A stretch of 64,000 nt of DNA, taken from contig JAWWNJ010000006.1 of assembly GCA_037176885.1 (NCBI GenBank), forward strand, positions 248,001 to 312,000, in the 5' to 3' direction. Below the pieces are notes generated by a model, which saw nothing but the letters and a program-made list of their open reading frames with translations, ran no database searches and was not told the DNA's origin. The stretch is from Favolaschia claudopus. Taxonomy: Eukaryota; Basidiomycota; Agaricomycetes; Agaricales; Mycenaceae. Of the stretch, positions 1 through 10,169 are shown piece by piece. Both the position numbers and the translations under genes were made by a program. The first letter of the stretch is position 1; each line of letters starts with the position of its first letter.

Positions 1-508
1 ATGCCAATGATGATCAAACCTCGCCTTCGCCCCGCTTCCCTTCGTTTCATCCTCCATTGACAAGTCCCCAAACCGAAATCATCATAATAAGCATCGATAT
101 CTCCAGCGATTCCCGCCTCGTATATCATGTTACCTCTGGACTCGTCACTTCCGTATGGAATAACCACCCAAACTTTGCTTGGTCGTAATACTACAGTAAC
201 CATCGTTTCGCTATCGACCAACTATCGACACTCTACTAGTACATCACCACAAATTCGAACGCCCTCAGCATTCCAAGATTTACAAGAGTAAGTACTGGGC
301 CCTGGCAATCACAAGAACTTCATTCAACCAACCGCAGACCATGCACCAAAACTTGTCCAATCGCGTTCCTTTTCTTCAAGACATCCTTCAGTTCTTCTCG
401 TCATCGATGCAACATCTCATCCCCCACCCCCCATCCCATCTCCCATCCCCCACCATCTTCATCCCCCATCATCTTCAACCACCCTCCAATCCCACTCCTC
501 TAACCTAC
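1..508. other. no gene seen; 3' flank of the C2H2 gene
   Basis: No reading frame with gene-like composition is visible. The stretch from about 415 to 540 is C-rich on the + strand and low in complexity, and it lies just after the stop codon of the minus-strand zinc-finger gene, so it probably includes that gene's 3' untranslated region. Confidence 0.4.
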
Positions 509-2029
509 CTACCCACCCCCACCCCCACCCCGCACATAACTCTCCCCAAAGTCAAACCCCGCCCCGATTCCGAGTCGTCTCACCGGCGTCAATGTAAACG
601 GCTCCGCAACCACCTTGGCTTTTTTCCCTCGGCGACTTCCTCCATGCTCTCCATTCAAAATCTCGGGGGACGCAGGCTCAAAGCAGGAAGACGAAGACGA
701 AGCCGAAGACGAGGTAATAGGTGAATGAGAATGACTGTGACAGCTCTCACCGGACCCGGAAGCGGAAGAGGGATCGGCGGCGTATGCATATGCGGACGAA
801 ACCGAGCCCGACGAAGAAGTCGAAGAAGTCGAACTCATTGCCGGCGGCGTTGGAGCGCTGCCTGGCGCCGACGCGTATTTGTATCTCCTCCCCCTCAGGC
901 TCCCCCTACCACTAGTACTACCACCCCTCCCCGCCGACGACGTCGACGCATGCGCACCTGGCTTCGCGGTGAACACAGTCACGTACATCCCCTCCGCCGC
1001 CGTGCTCTCACCCACTTGGTCTTCGTCTTTGTCTTCGGCAGCAGCAACGGGGGGCGAAGAAAGCGAGATGGGCCCGGGAGACTCGGAGCCAGGCGAGATT
1101 TGCGAGTTTTGAGAAGGAGAAGGAGCGCCCACGGCGTGATTCCGCCAATGTCTGCGCATGTTGGAGTTGACGTTGAAGGAGCGGCCGCAGGAGGGATGCG
1201 GGCAGATGTATGCTGTGGATAAAATCAATCCGAGTGAGTGTTGTATGTCAAATCCTCATTCGAATGCGGAGAATACGTTCGTTCAAGGTCAAAGGAATCG
1301 CGACAGAAAAACGAAACCGCACTTACGTTGCGCCCCAGTATGCGTATTAACATGAATCTTCAAACTGCTCGGTCGACTGAACCGCTTCCCGCATTGCTTG
1401 CAGACGTATTTCTTGCCTTCCATGTACCATTGACCCGCATCTTCCTCCTCCTCCTCCTCTGCCTGCTCCTGCTCCGCCGACGCAGATGCTTCCGCTGTCC
1501 CTGCTATTACTCCTCTCCCTCTGCCTGCAGGTGTAACGTCTGACATCGACACCGCGGGAGAAGGAGCAGTCGACTCAAATGACACTGACACCGGAGATTG
1601 CGGATGCGGATGCCGGGACGACGACGACGACGACGCAGATACAGAATTTGAAGAAGGAGTTGGGAGGGGAAGAGAGAAGAAACGCGCTCGAAGGTCGTGG
1701 TGGCTGCAGTCGGCGGCGAAAGTGCTTAAGCTAGGGCTGGTGGTTTGCGAAGCAGGATATGGGAACGGATGTGGATCTGAATAATAGGGATGGACGTATG
1801 CGTATGAGTTGTGAGTGGGAGGGGCTTGTTGTGGCCCATATTGCTGGCAATAGGTTGATTGCGTCGTCGGCGGCGACACGTGAGGAGGCGCGTAGGACCG
1901 CATGCCACGCGGAGCGATATGTTCAGGAAATAGTTCGGAAAGACTTGGTAGGACGATGCCAGTCCCCGGTGGCTCATATGAGTTTGCCAATGAAGAAGAA
2001 TGTGTTCTGGCGCTTGAGGTAGGGTACAT
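509..2029 (-). CDS. two-finger C2H2 zinc-finger protein (paralog 1 of 3)
   Basis: Probable nuclear DNA-binding regulator of 468 residues. Exons are 2029-1327 and 1212-509; the intron (GTAAGT...CCACAG) splits a proline codon in the linker between the fingers. Finger 1 has Cys210, Cys213, His226, His230 (C-x2-C-x12-H-x3-H). Finger 2 has Cys238, Cys243, His256, His260 (C-x4-C-x12-H-x3-H), joined by a THTGAQPY linker. Near the N-terminus is the motif LPSLSELFPEH, which recurs in the two other paralogs of this window (11241-12322 and 53672-55157). The remainder is Ser/Gly-rich and probably disordered. I chose the Met at 2029 because this motif then lies at the same distance from the start as in the paralogs; an in-frame Met at 2152 would add 41 residues that look non-coding. 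The C-terminus ends in a run of glycines. Target genes are unknown. Confidence 0.85.
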
Positions 2030-3129
2030 GATATTCGGAGGAACGAAAGAAAGCAAGAGAGTTTGGCGACTTTGAAGATCGGCGAGCGCTCGGAATTTTG
2101 GTAAGTTTGGAATGACGCTGTGACAGTCGGTCGATCCGCCCTTGAAAGCCACACCGTCGATCCGCGGGATCTGCTAGCTAATTAGACCGGATATGTAACT
2201 GACTGACAGGACTGTGGAGCAGGCACGGTGGATCCCTTCGAGATGCGCAACGATCACTGGGATTCGGGGAGGCGAATAAGATATCAAATGAATTTCAAAT
2301 TGAAGCCCTCGGTTGATTGAAGCCCAAAGAAGGGAGATAGCGTGAGGACAAGGGCGAAGAAAACGAGTCAAGAAGAGAGTCGAGAGAAACAACAACTGCG
2401 CATCCGAACCAAACTAAAACAAAAATAAACAAACTTTTTTTCAACACTTCTCACGGTTGTATTTGGGTACAGCCGCATCGATTGCCAGTCAGGAACAGCT
2501 TGAAAAAGATGCTTGACGTCTCACAGAGCAGTTGGATATTGTGGCTATAATAACCTGCGAAAAAGGGACCTGAAGATACGTATCCTGAATCCGATACGCC
2601 TCGATAAATTGTCAATAAGTACACGCAAGGGACTGGATCGACACGCATAAATACCATACGCCACTGTCAGACATCCGCGGCTAATAGTCTTTGACTTTCA
2701 ATATCCACCTGCCAGCCTGTTGCAAGGCACCACAGGCAGATTACAGCTCTCCCCTACATCGGAAATCGCACATACCAGTCAAGAGAGAATTAAACGAGTC
2801 AATTAATCGAGAGCTCGACAAGGAAGAGAGCCGTTCTTCAATGACAACAGAGTGGTTCGAAGGAGGTGAGGCGTCATCGTCGATGAATGACGACGCACCA
2901 TAATACCGTTGACAGTCGCAAATGGGAATCGTGCCTGAAACTGAGGTGATAACAAGAGGTATTTATCTCGGAATGAGGTTGCACCGGGAAATTGGCTGGC
3001 AGGCAGGAAGGATTACGCAGCTTTCGAGACACCTGCATTTTAAAAAGCATGAAACAGGTGAGCCCAGGAATATCCACCTCAGCCGCGCGAATTAAATTGT
3101 CGGAATAACACTTCAGGGAAACCGACAGT
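2030..3129. other. intergenic, no gene supported
   Basis: This is the promoter side of the zinc-finger gene and the 3' side of the minus-strand F-box gene. Only short overlapping frames without domain signatures or consistent splice sites are present. Confidence 0.4.
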
Positions 3130-4743
3130 TTATATAGCAGACGCCTTCCTAGCGAGTCCGTAGGCTGGGATCAAGGGATTAATCCCATGCTCTACGTTTC
3201 GCATCGCATTTCGCTTCACCTGTGAAATTTGTCAACCGCATTCTTACCGCGCATCAACGCCATAAACGGCAAGAAAGAAAAAAACTCACCTCTCCCGCAT
3301 TCGGAAGTGATTCATGACAAGCAACCCACCCGACATAAACCCCAGCCAAACGTAACCTCGCCAGCCTCATCTTCTCGCTTTCCTCCAACTCCCAAGCCGG
3401 AAGATCTTGCCGATTAACCCCAATCTCCGCAATCGTCGAAAACTCGACACTCCGCTGACGCGCTTCAAGCGCCGCGATGAGAATTTGGGTAGGCGCAACA
3501 GCGATGGTCAACCGCTGCAGACAGGGAAGAAGCAGTCCCATGGCAATTTCATCGAGGATCTGCTGGCGTATGGTATATGAATGCAGATGCACTTCGACGG
3601 CAACGGGACACGCTTGCAGCCACAACTCCAAATCGAGCTGCGAGCCGAGACCGGGGCCATCGATGACAAGGCGTTGGAGCGCGGGGAGCGGGCGTACGAG
3701 ATACGCAGTCCTGTCGCTGTCGTCGGAGAAGCTGACCTCGAGATCGACTAGGTTGTCAAGGGCGATGCTGTGAAGGAATCGAGCGCCGTTGCCGGGGGTA
3801 TCGGTGTTGAGCTCGAGCGTCCTGAGTGCAGGAAGTGAGATTTGGACATTCGATAACGAGATGACTGCGCCCCGTCGTGCGGGAAAAACGTCGAGACGCA
3901 TCTGCGCGACGTTCACGCACTGTTCGAGGATGGCGTAGTAGTCCCAAGGACTAGGCTCGGTATCTTCGAAATACAAGGAGGTAAGCTGCCTCCAGGGAAG
4001 CGGCACGAGCTTGCGGTTGAGAGACTCGTGAAACGAGCTGAAGGTGACGCTGCTGACGAGGGGCATGTCCTCGAAAACGACTGCCGGTGACGAAGGCGGG
4101 AGACCTGCGAGAGGAACGTTACCGTTCCCCCCGAGCCGCAAAGTCTTCACTCGACCAAACGCGCCGCGAGGAAGATCGAATGAAGCACCGTCAAGCCGAA
4201 TCCCGTCGACCACAAGGGTATGGCATCGAGGCGCATACCGACGCAGGATCTCCACAATGCGCTCGTCGTACTTCCGCGTGCTGATTTCCAAGTATAATAA
4301 CGCCTCCTTGGCACCAGCAAGCCAGCGAGGGAGGATCTCCAGCACACGGTCAATCCTCGAATGATTGAAGTCGATCTTTACATCCGTCCAAAGCGTGTAA
4401 GTGTTCAAAGCGACTCTCCTCCATTGCGAGGACACTTTGCAGAACACCAGGCGGAAGTTACCCGGTACAACACAGAGCTCTGCGGGCGTGTCACTAGGAT
4501 CGCATTGGGCGAAGATTTCTCCTAGGATGTCGTCCGGTAGCTTTGGGTGAAGAGCGAGAGCCTGGGTATGAATTCCCGTCCGCCGAACGACATGACTTGC
4601 TTCGTTGGTGACGCAGAGTGATTTCGAAGAACCAAGCGCTGACGTCTCATTCGTACTGCCAGACAATGTTAAGTAGTAATCATTAATGCACTGTATCCGG
4701 CGTTGGTGAAGCTGCGGGCTACGCACCTGGCTTCCAAGTCCAT
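3130..4743 (-). CDS. F-box protein with LRR-like C-terminal region
   Basis: Probable substrate-recognition subunit of an SCF ubiquitin ligase, 490 residues. Exons are 4743-4727, 4655-3290 and 3219-3130. The first exon encodes only MDLEA plus two bases; the joins (GTGCGT...TGGCAG and GTGAGT...TCACAG) keep the frame. The F-box begins at LPDDILGEIF, followed by a conserved FCKVSSQWRRVAL segment and a typical TLWTDVKID stretch. The rest contains leucine-rich segments of the kind seen in the large agaric F-box family. Without the last intron the protein would end 13 codons later at 3254, so the C-terminus is less certain. It is divergently arranged with the F-box gene at 5417; the 673-bp space between the two start codons holds a tRNA-derived insertion and a miniature repeat. 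Confidence 0.83.
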
Positions 4744-4925
4744 CTCAAGTACCCGCCACTACTTGCAATACAGATATTCGGTGAGCCTGCGAGACGGTGC
4801 AAAGGCGGAGCGGCGAGTAGCCAGTCGAAACGCTGGGAGGGTAAAAAAGACAGACGTGATGTGACTGATGGCGGTTGGCATTCACGTGAGCCTTGAGGTG
4901 ATGCTTCGTGACATCAACCGTCTCA

Positions 4926-4978
4926 CTCTCTCAGTGGCATCTCACAGTCTGATGCTCTTCCAACTGAGCTAAAGACGG
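4926..4978 (-). repeat. retroposed 5' half of a tRNA, flanked by 18-bp target duplication
   Basis: Read on the minus strand, this 53-bp insert starts at what would be nucleotide 1 of a tRNA (7-nt acceptor strand, then TAGCTCAGTTGGAAGAGC, a normal D-arm). It continues through CAGACTGTGAG, an anticodon stem and loop region. No TTCGA T-arm or 3' acceptor strand follows, so it is not a functional tRNA gene. On both sides lies the identical 18-mer GTGACATCAACCGTCTCA (4908-4925 and 4979-4996), which marks it as an insertion. Confidence 0.75.
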
Positions 4979-5051
4979 GTGACATCAACCGTCTCAAACC
5001 AACGGTGGCAAACGTGTCTATCGTCAAAGCACAAAAAGAGAAGCCACAAAT

Positions 5052-5374
5052 AGTACTGTAGTATTACGGAAAAATCCGTCATTTCGAGGGCGATCAGATG
5101 CCCGGAAACAGCATCTGGTGGCCGAGGGTTTTACCCCGTTTGGAACACAAAAAGTTCAATCTCCCCCGAATTTCGTGTGTCCCGGGAAATTTCAGCGACT
5201 CTTCAGTGAGTACTATACTGCTAATTCATGTAAAATTCAGAGCTCTTACCAATTTTTCTCCTACACGCGCGCCGCTCTTAACTGTGAGCTTGAGTCACGT
5301 GACTATTTGATCGCAATCGGTCGCGTGGGAATCAGACCGTTTCCCATCAACCCTCGCCATCGCGGGGTTGCCGT
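5052..5374 (+). repeat. 310-bp miniature inverted-repeat element, copy A
   Basis: This segment matches both tandem units at 21885-22502 in reverse orientation, with no differences noticed by eye over about 300 bp. Its left end is AGTACTGTAGTATTACGG; the reverse complement of that end can be recognised at the other end of the tandem copies, so it is a terminal inverted repeat. In this copy the right terminal repeat is missing after GGTTGCCGT. Small open frames inside it also occur in the other copies and are repeat artefacts, not genes. It ends 42 bp before the F-box start codon at 5417. Confidence 0.85.
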
Positions 5375-5416
5375 GTTCTCCGTCAACAACTCCATCATCA
5401 CTACCACCTCGCTCTC

Positions 5417-6783
5417 ATGAGCGCTCTCCGCATCCAAGAACTGGTTAACCACTGCATCGACCATCTTGCCGACTCTCCCATTGATCTGCTCAACTGCTCA
5501 CTGGTAGCCCGATCCTGGTTAACTGCGGCCCAATCCAACCTCTTCCGCGCGCCACTGAGCATCAACAAAGCTCGATTTGTTACCAAGCGCACTGTCCTCC
5601 GTCTCTATCGATCCCTAAAGAGTTCCCCGCACCTCCTAACCCACGTCCGCGAGCTTGATTTAGACACGGTGCATGTACCTCGTAAGGTACTCGAGCAACT
5701 CTCGTCTCTCCCATTCACCAACCTCCGAGTTCTCTGCCTCTGCGTCTCGGGCCGAGAAGCATCACCTTCAGATGCAGTTCTCCGGCTCACGAGCCTTCCG
5801 AGCTTACGATATCTGCGAATTCGAGAATCGGGCGACCAGGCCTTGGCGCTGTCCGCCTCGATCCAGATATTGGAGCACTGCTCTCCATACCTAGAGCATC
5901 TCGATTTTTTCTCAAGCGGGATGTCCGCAGTGCAAATCGGAGAAAAGCACGCTCGAAAACTGATGCCGATCAAGCTCAAGTCAGCTCGGCTGTTCGTGGG
6001 CGAACAGGCCGAACATCCCGACAGTCTACGTTCTCTGTACCCGCTAGACCTTTCCCAAATCAAAGCGTTAGCCAATGTCGCTGGGCCCTCAGTCCCATGG
6101 CATCCGATCCCGAAAGCTACATTGGAAGTGCTGGAACTCTTCTTTTGGGTTCGTTTCTATCTTTCTCCTCCCTCTCCAATCCATCGCAAATTAATAACAC
6201 AGTTCATTGCTAACAGGACGCCCTCTCAAGCATCCCCTGCGACATCTCAGCGTATCCAGCACTCCAAACTCTGCGCCTCGCTGTCGAAGACGTTTCCATC
6301 CCCACCGTCGCCTTACTGATATCATCCATCTCCTCCTCGCAAAAAATTCGCACCATTCTCCTTGTTATGGGTTCGCATAGTTTCTTATTCGGACCTGGCA
6401 CGGAACTCGATGGGGCGTTATGCGAGTTATCTCTACGTCTTCAGAGCCTTCGCATGATTGCGGTTGAACCGGCCAGCCCAGAATGTCCCTCCTTGGCGGT
6501 GGTGCGCAGATGTTTGCCGGGTCTGGTTATGACTGACAAGGTGTGTGCGATCAGTGATTGTTATATCGTTTTCTGGACTCGTTACATTTCCGATATTTGG
6601 CTTGCTCGAAGGATCGGGATGACGCGACTGAGTGGCAGGTAATGTTTTTGTGACTCGTCGTTCAAATATGATGAGGACCATTGATAGGATCTTGTTTTGC
6701 GTCTGTGACAAAAGCTCTCGGTACAGAAATACAGCCTTCACGCCAAGATTCTGCGGTTGGACAGCCTCTGTAGATTCGTTTAG
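5417..6783 (+). CDS. F-box/LRR-like protein
   Basis: Probable SCF substrate adaptor of 383 residues. Exons are 5417-6148, 6217-6540, 6612-6638 and 6715-6783; all joins are phase 0 with GT...AG borders, and the third exon is only 27 nt. The N-terminus (IQELVNHCIDHL followed by LLNCSLVARSWLTAAQ) is the divergent F-box common in agarics. Leucine-rich segments such as LTHVRELDLD, TNLRVLCL and LPSLRYLRI follow. Without the downstream introns the frame would stop early, and the joined tail (DRDDATEWQ, then LSVQKYSLHAK) reads like real coding sequence. The start codon is the first Met of the frame. Its promoter and 5' leader lie within or next to the miniature element 5052-5374. Confidence 0.82.
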
Positions 6784-7012
6784 AATGTGTTTCTGGAATT
6801 ATCACCGAAACTGATTGTCAAATCATATCTAAAAATTAGAGGCTCAGACCTGAGTCGTATAATCCCTACGTAAAACACAGAAGTGTGTCACTCTGAACCA
6901 AACGAAGCACAAAAAAAAACCAAATTTCTCAACCCGCGTGCGAACTTCCCAAAATAACTCAAATGACGTTGATCTTCCCACCTACAGCTCTTAAATCCTG
7001 CGCAGTGCGCTC

Positions 7013-8420
7013 ATGTCGACCCAGCGCACGAACGAATCCTACCTCGTCGTCGGAGGCGGGACGGCCACAGGCGAAGCTATCGCCTCTCAACTTTTATATC
7101 GGGGGGAACGCCGAGTCTCAATCTTCGATGGTGTCCCCCTCGCCCCCGAGCAGACTAAGCGATTTGGGAGTGGTCTCAACGCAATATTCGTCGGAAACAT
7201 ACTTGAACTGAAGAGTGTGGTGGATGCTGTCAAAGCAGTATGTCCTCAGCCCTTTCTACCTTTCTTTCGTGTCAATGATGATCCGTCGTAGAGTGCAGCG
7301 ACGTGTATAATTCATGTCGGGGCGATCACGACCGCCGAAGCCTCAGCTGCCGTGTACCCCACCCAACGCCCGCCAAACTTGACTCCCGAACAAAGGGAAA
7401 AATTTCTTGCAGACCATATGGCGTTCCACAAACAGGTAAACATGGAAGGCACTCGGAATTTGCTCTCCGCAGCCTTAGAAGACAGTACCGTCACTCAGCT
7501 GGTGTATATCGGCAGTGCGGACATCGTTTTCAACGGGAAAGAGCGCCCCATGCTGCGTGAGGTCGATGCGCCGTACCCCGACAACTGTTTGAAGTCGTTA
7601 GAGCCGCAACAGCATGCCGAGCGTATGGTCCTCAGTTTCAACGGGGTGAATGCCTTGCGCACTGCGGTTATCCGTCCCGCGATGCCTTTCGGGTATGTCT
7701 ACTGTCCTTTCGCTCCTCTTCTCGATCATCTGCGCTGAGCGCTGACTTTCTTATTACCTCTATGGCAGGCCAAGTGTGGGTAGCGCCGCAATACTTCGAA
7801 GATTTCAGGCCGCTCCACAATTTGCAGGAATTCAGCTCGGTGATAATACGAACCTCGCTGACAGGACATACGTCGCCAACACCGCACATGCGGCGATTCT
7901 CGCCGCGGACCGTCTCGCCCCAGCGCATCCGCAACATGAACTTGTTGCGGGTCGTGCGTTCTTTATCACCAACGACGACCCGCGTCCGTTCTGGGACTTC
8001 TACCGCGCGTTGTGGGTTGCGATTGGGGGAGCGGAGCCGAAGAAGGTCGTCGCGGACCAGACATTCATGTCTGTGATGGCGGGCGTGAAGGATTTCGTGG
8101 CCAAGGTTAAGAGAGAGAAGTCGCCGAATGCGCAGATGAAGATTAAGTGTATGTCTGCAACTAGGACGTATGATATCAGTCTTGCGAAGGAGGTTTTGGG
8201 ATATAAGCCGATTGTGTCGTATGATGAGGGGATTCGACAGGTAGCTGAGGTATGCCTGCGTTGCTTTTTTAGAAGAATTGTGGTCATCGCTGATAAATAT
8301 TTAACGTAGTGGTGGCTCGAGCAACAGCTCAGATTGTGCAAAGAGCAAGGCTCGAATGTACCACCGCCATACAGTTACAATGAAGCGGTGTTTTTCGCGG
8401 AGAAAAGCCCGTTCTTCTGA
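7013..8420 (+). CDS. NAD(P)-dependent sterol-dehydrogenase-like protein (extended SDR / 3-beta-HSD family)
   Basis: A 405-residue protein of the extended short-chain dehydrogenase fold, closest in look to sterol-4-alpha-carboxylate 3-dehydrogenases (Erg26/NSDHL type). Exons are 7013-7237, 7292-7692, 7769-8249 and 8310-8420, with consistent phases. The Rossmann nucleotide-binding loop is YLVVGGGTATGEAIA at residues 9-23. Later landmarks are CIIHVGA, VNMEGTRNLL, LVYIGSADIVF, RPAMPFGP and YVANTAHAAI. The family's catalytic Tyr-x3-Lys is not found: the place just before HAERMVLS has Ser and Gln instead, so activity is doubtful or non-standard. A decayed copy lies at 39427-40412 and an inverted fragment of the first 125 bp or so lies at 8825-8949. 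Confidence 0.83.
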
Positions 8421-8510
8421 AGGTTGTGCGTGTTGATTTTATTTATGTATATGGGCTTGCGCTCGGAGCGGATTAAATCACTGTATATTGTATTTTGAAT
8501 TAGGCGAACT

Positions 8511-8571
8511 AGTATGACTGGTGCTTAGAAACATACGAAACGCGGCCATAGTAAACTATCAAACACAAGAA
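8511..8571 (+). repeat. direct repeat, unit 1 (partner 8951-9009)
   Basis: About 60 bp beginning AGTATGACTGG and ending AACTATCAAACACAAGAA recur 440 bp downstream with a few changes. The two units bracket the inverted dehydrogenase fragment on one side. Confidence 0.75.
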
Positions 8572-8576
8572 AACGA

Positions 8577-8770
8577 ACATTCAAACCAACTTCCAGAGTT
8601 GACTACTGAGATTGAGCTCATTGAAATGAGTTGCGGTTGGAAAATGTTAAGCTGTGGCCGCAGACTCACAGACTAAAGAATGAAGAAGTCACCACTGACG
8701 GCTGAGACTGAAACGAACGAACATTCGAAGAAATACGGCAAAAGTCTTGGGTAAAACGTCAAATGCCAAG
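8577..8770 (+). repeat. dispersed repeat, copy 1 (partner near 22886-23075)
   Basis: A stretch starting TTCAAACCAACTTCCAGAGT and containing GAGTTGCGGTT, GAAAATGTTA and GGCTGA..CTGAAACGAAC is recognisable, with indels and substitutions, at 22886-23075 on the same strand. It holds no open frame of note, and the ends are not sharp. Confidence 0.65.
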
Positions 8771-8824
8771 CACACTAGTCTCCCGCAGTCAGACTCTATG
8801 AGATATATGATAGTCGATATATCT

Positions 8825-8949
8825 TTCGCCTGTGGCCGTCCCACCTCCGACGACGAGGTAGGATTCGTTCGTGGGCTGGGTCGACATGAGCGCAGGATGT
8901 AAGAGCTGTAGGTGGGAAGATCAACGTCATTTGAGTTATTTTAGGAAGT
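8825..8949 (-). pseudogene. inverted fragment of the dehydrogenase 5' end
   Basis: Read on the minus strand, this repeats 5' flank plus the first roughly 20 codons of the gene at 7013 (gene bases about 6950-7074). There are about four substitutions and a 7-bp gap just before the ATG. The reading frame breaks after the nucleotide-binding loop, so it cannot encode a protein. The decayed copy at 39427 also lacks those 7 bp, which suggests that the intact gene carries a small insertion there. Confidence 0.85.
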
Positions 8950-8950
8950 A

Positions 8951-9009
8951 AGTATGACTGGAGCTAAACATACGAAATGCGGCCATAGTAAACTATCAAA
9001 CACAAGAAT
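8951..9009 (+). repeat. direct repeat, unit 2 (partner 8511-8571)
   Basis: A near copy of 8511-8571, starting immediately after the inverted gene fragment. Confidence 0.75.
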
Positions 9010-9126
9010 ACGAAACGTCAATACGGGAACAGGCCTGCTATCGGTCAAAAACGAGGACAGAACACTTTGTGGGGTTTCACACAACAATAGATCTCGAACA
9101 GCAAATACCTGACTGCTCGTCGACGT

Positions 9127-10169
9127 CTAAATCTGATCGCTCAGCGTTCCCAAATCTTCGGCAATGCGCACCCCTTCTGCAACGATCTCAATGCAGGTCC
9201 CCCGTGGTGCGCACGGCTTTTGCACACCGAACGCAAAAAAAGCATGCGCGTCCCCCACTGAAGAGAAATGGAGGCGGAGAATCTTGAGGTTCGTACAGGG
9301 CTCAATAAGCGTTGGGAGAGCCAGAGCATCTGAGTCATACATACGATGTCAGTAAGTATTCGACGGTCCAAACTTGGCAGCAGAAGTGAAGGCCCACCGA
9401 GCGGATCCACATCAAAAAACGCGAGCTCGAGCTCGTGCAGGGTTCCGCCGACAATACGAAGATATTCGCCGAGATAATGAAGCTCGTGCGACACCAGAGT
9501 GTCTATCGACAGTGCGGTAAGGTTGTGTGCAAAGCGGGACTCCAACCATCCCAGGAACGCAATAGACGAGCCGCGAATGCTCAGCTTCTGAAGCGCAGTT
9601 GGTAGTAGTAGTTTTTCATTGCGACAGTTTCCACCGCGATACGGGATCGCGGTGACATTCTCTAGCGTCAGCTCAGCTAGGAGGGGAAGCGCATCGATGA
9701 CGCGGAGGAGGGGTGGGCCCGCGCAGACGCCTGTGAGGGTGAGTCGTTCGACTGTTTTTAGGGAGTTGAGAAGCGGCCAGGGATAGTCGGATAATGCGAG
9801 CTCCGTGACAAGGGGGAGGTGGCGCGCGAGGTTGGGGAGGAGGGCAGCGAATGTCGACGTCGTCAGGATGCTGCCGTTGCGCGTGTATAGCTGAATGGGA
9901 GATAAGGCGCCGGGGAGGGAGAGTGCGCGCACGGCGCTCCGGATGGTTGAGTGGGGGTTTGCGAGGAGCGCGTCGATTGAGACGGCACGGGGGATGTGTT
10001 TTGGTGAGAGGGATAGGGAGGGGAAGAGGTGGAGCCGACAGGTGGGGACCCAGGAACGGCAGACGAGGGAGGATACGAGGAGGGTGGCGCGCTCGTCGTG
10101 GAGGTGGTCGAGGATGATGTCCCAGAGTTCAGGGGGTAGGAGCTGGGACGACGACGACGAAGGGGACAT
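9127..10169 (-). CDS. F-box protein
   Basis: Probable SCF adaptor of 324 residues. Exons are 10169-9398 and 9329-9127; the intron (GTGGGC...ACTCAG, 68 nt) splits an Asp codon, and the joined text FFDVDPLDALALP restores the usual C-terminal pattern CTNLKILRLHF. The F-box is at residues 8-50 (LLPPELWDIILDHL followed by LLVSSLVCRSW). Leucine-rich repeats such as LPLVTELALSDY and LPLLAELTLENV follow. The Met at 10169 is preferred over the upstream Met at 10229, because the latter would add 20 residues not seen in F-box relatives. If the intron were read through, the tail would turn into an unlike sequence in another frame. Confidence 0.85.

Noticed and set aside
725..1222. 165-codon Arg-rich frame on the + strand
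   Set aside because: It is the antisense shadow of the Ser/Gly-rich exon of the first C2H2 gene.
4926..4978. tRNA gene
   Set aside because: Only the 5' half can be folded; there is no T-arm or 3' acceptor strand. It is described as an insertion instead.
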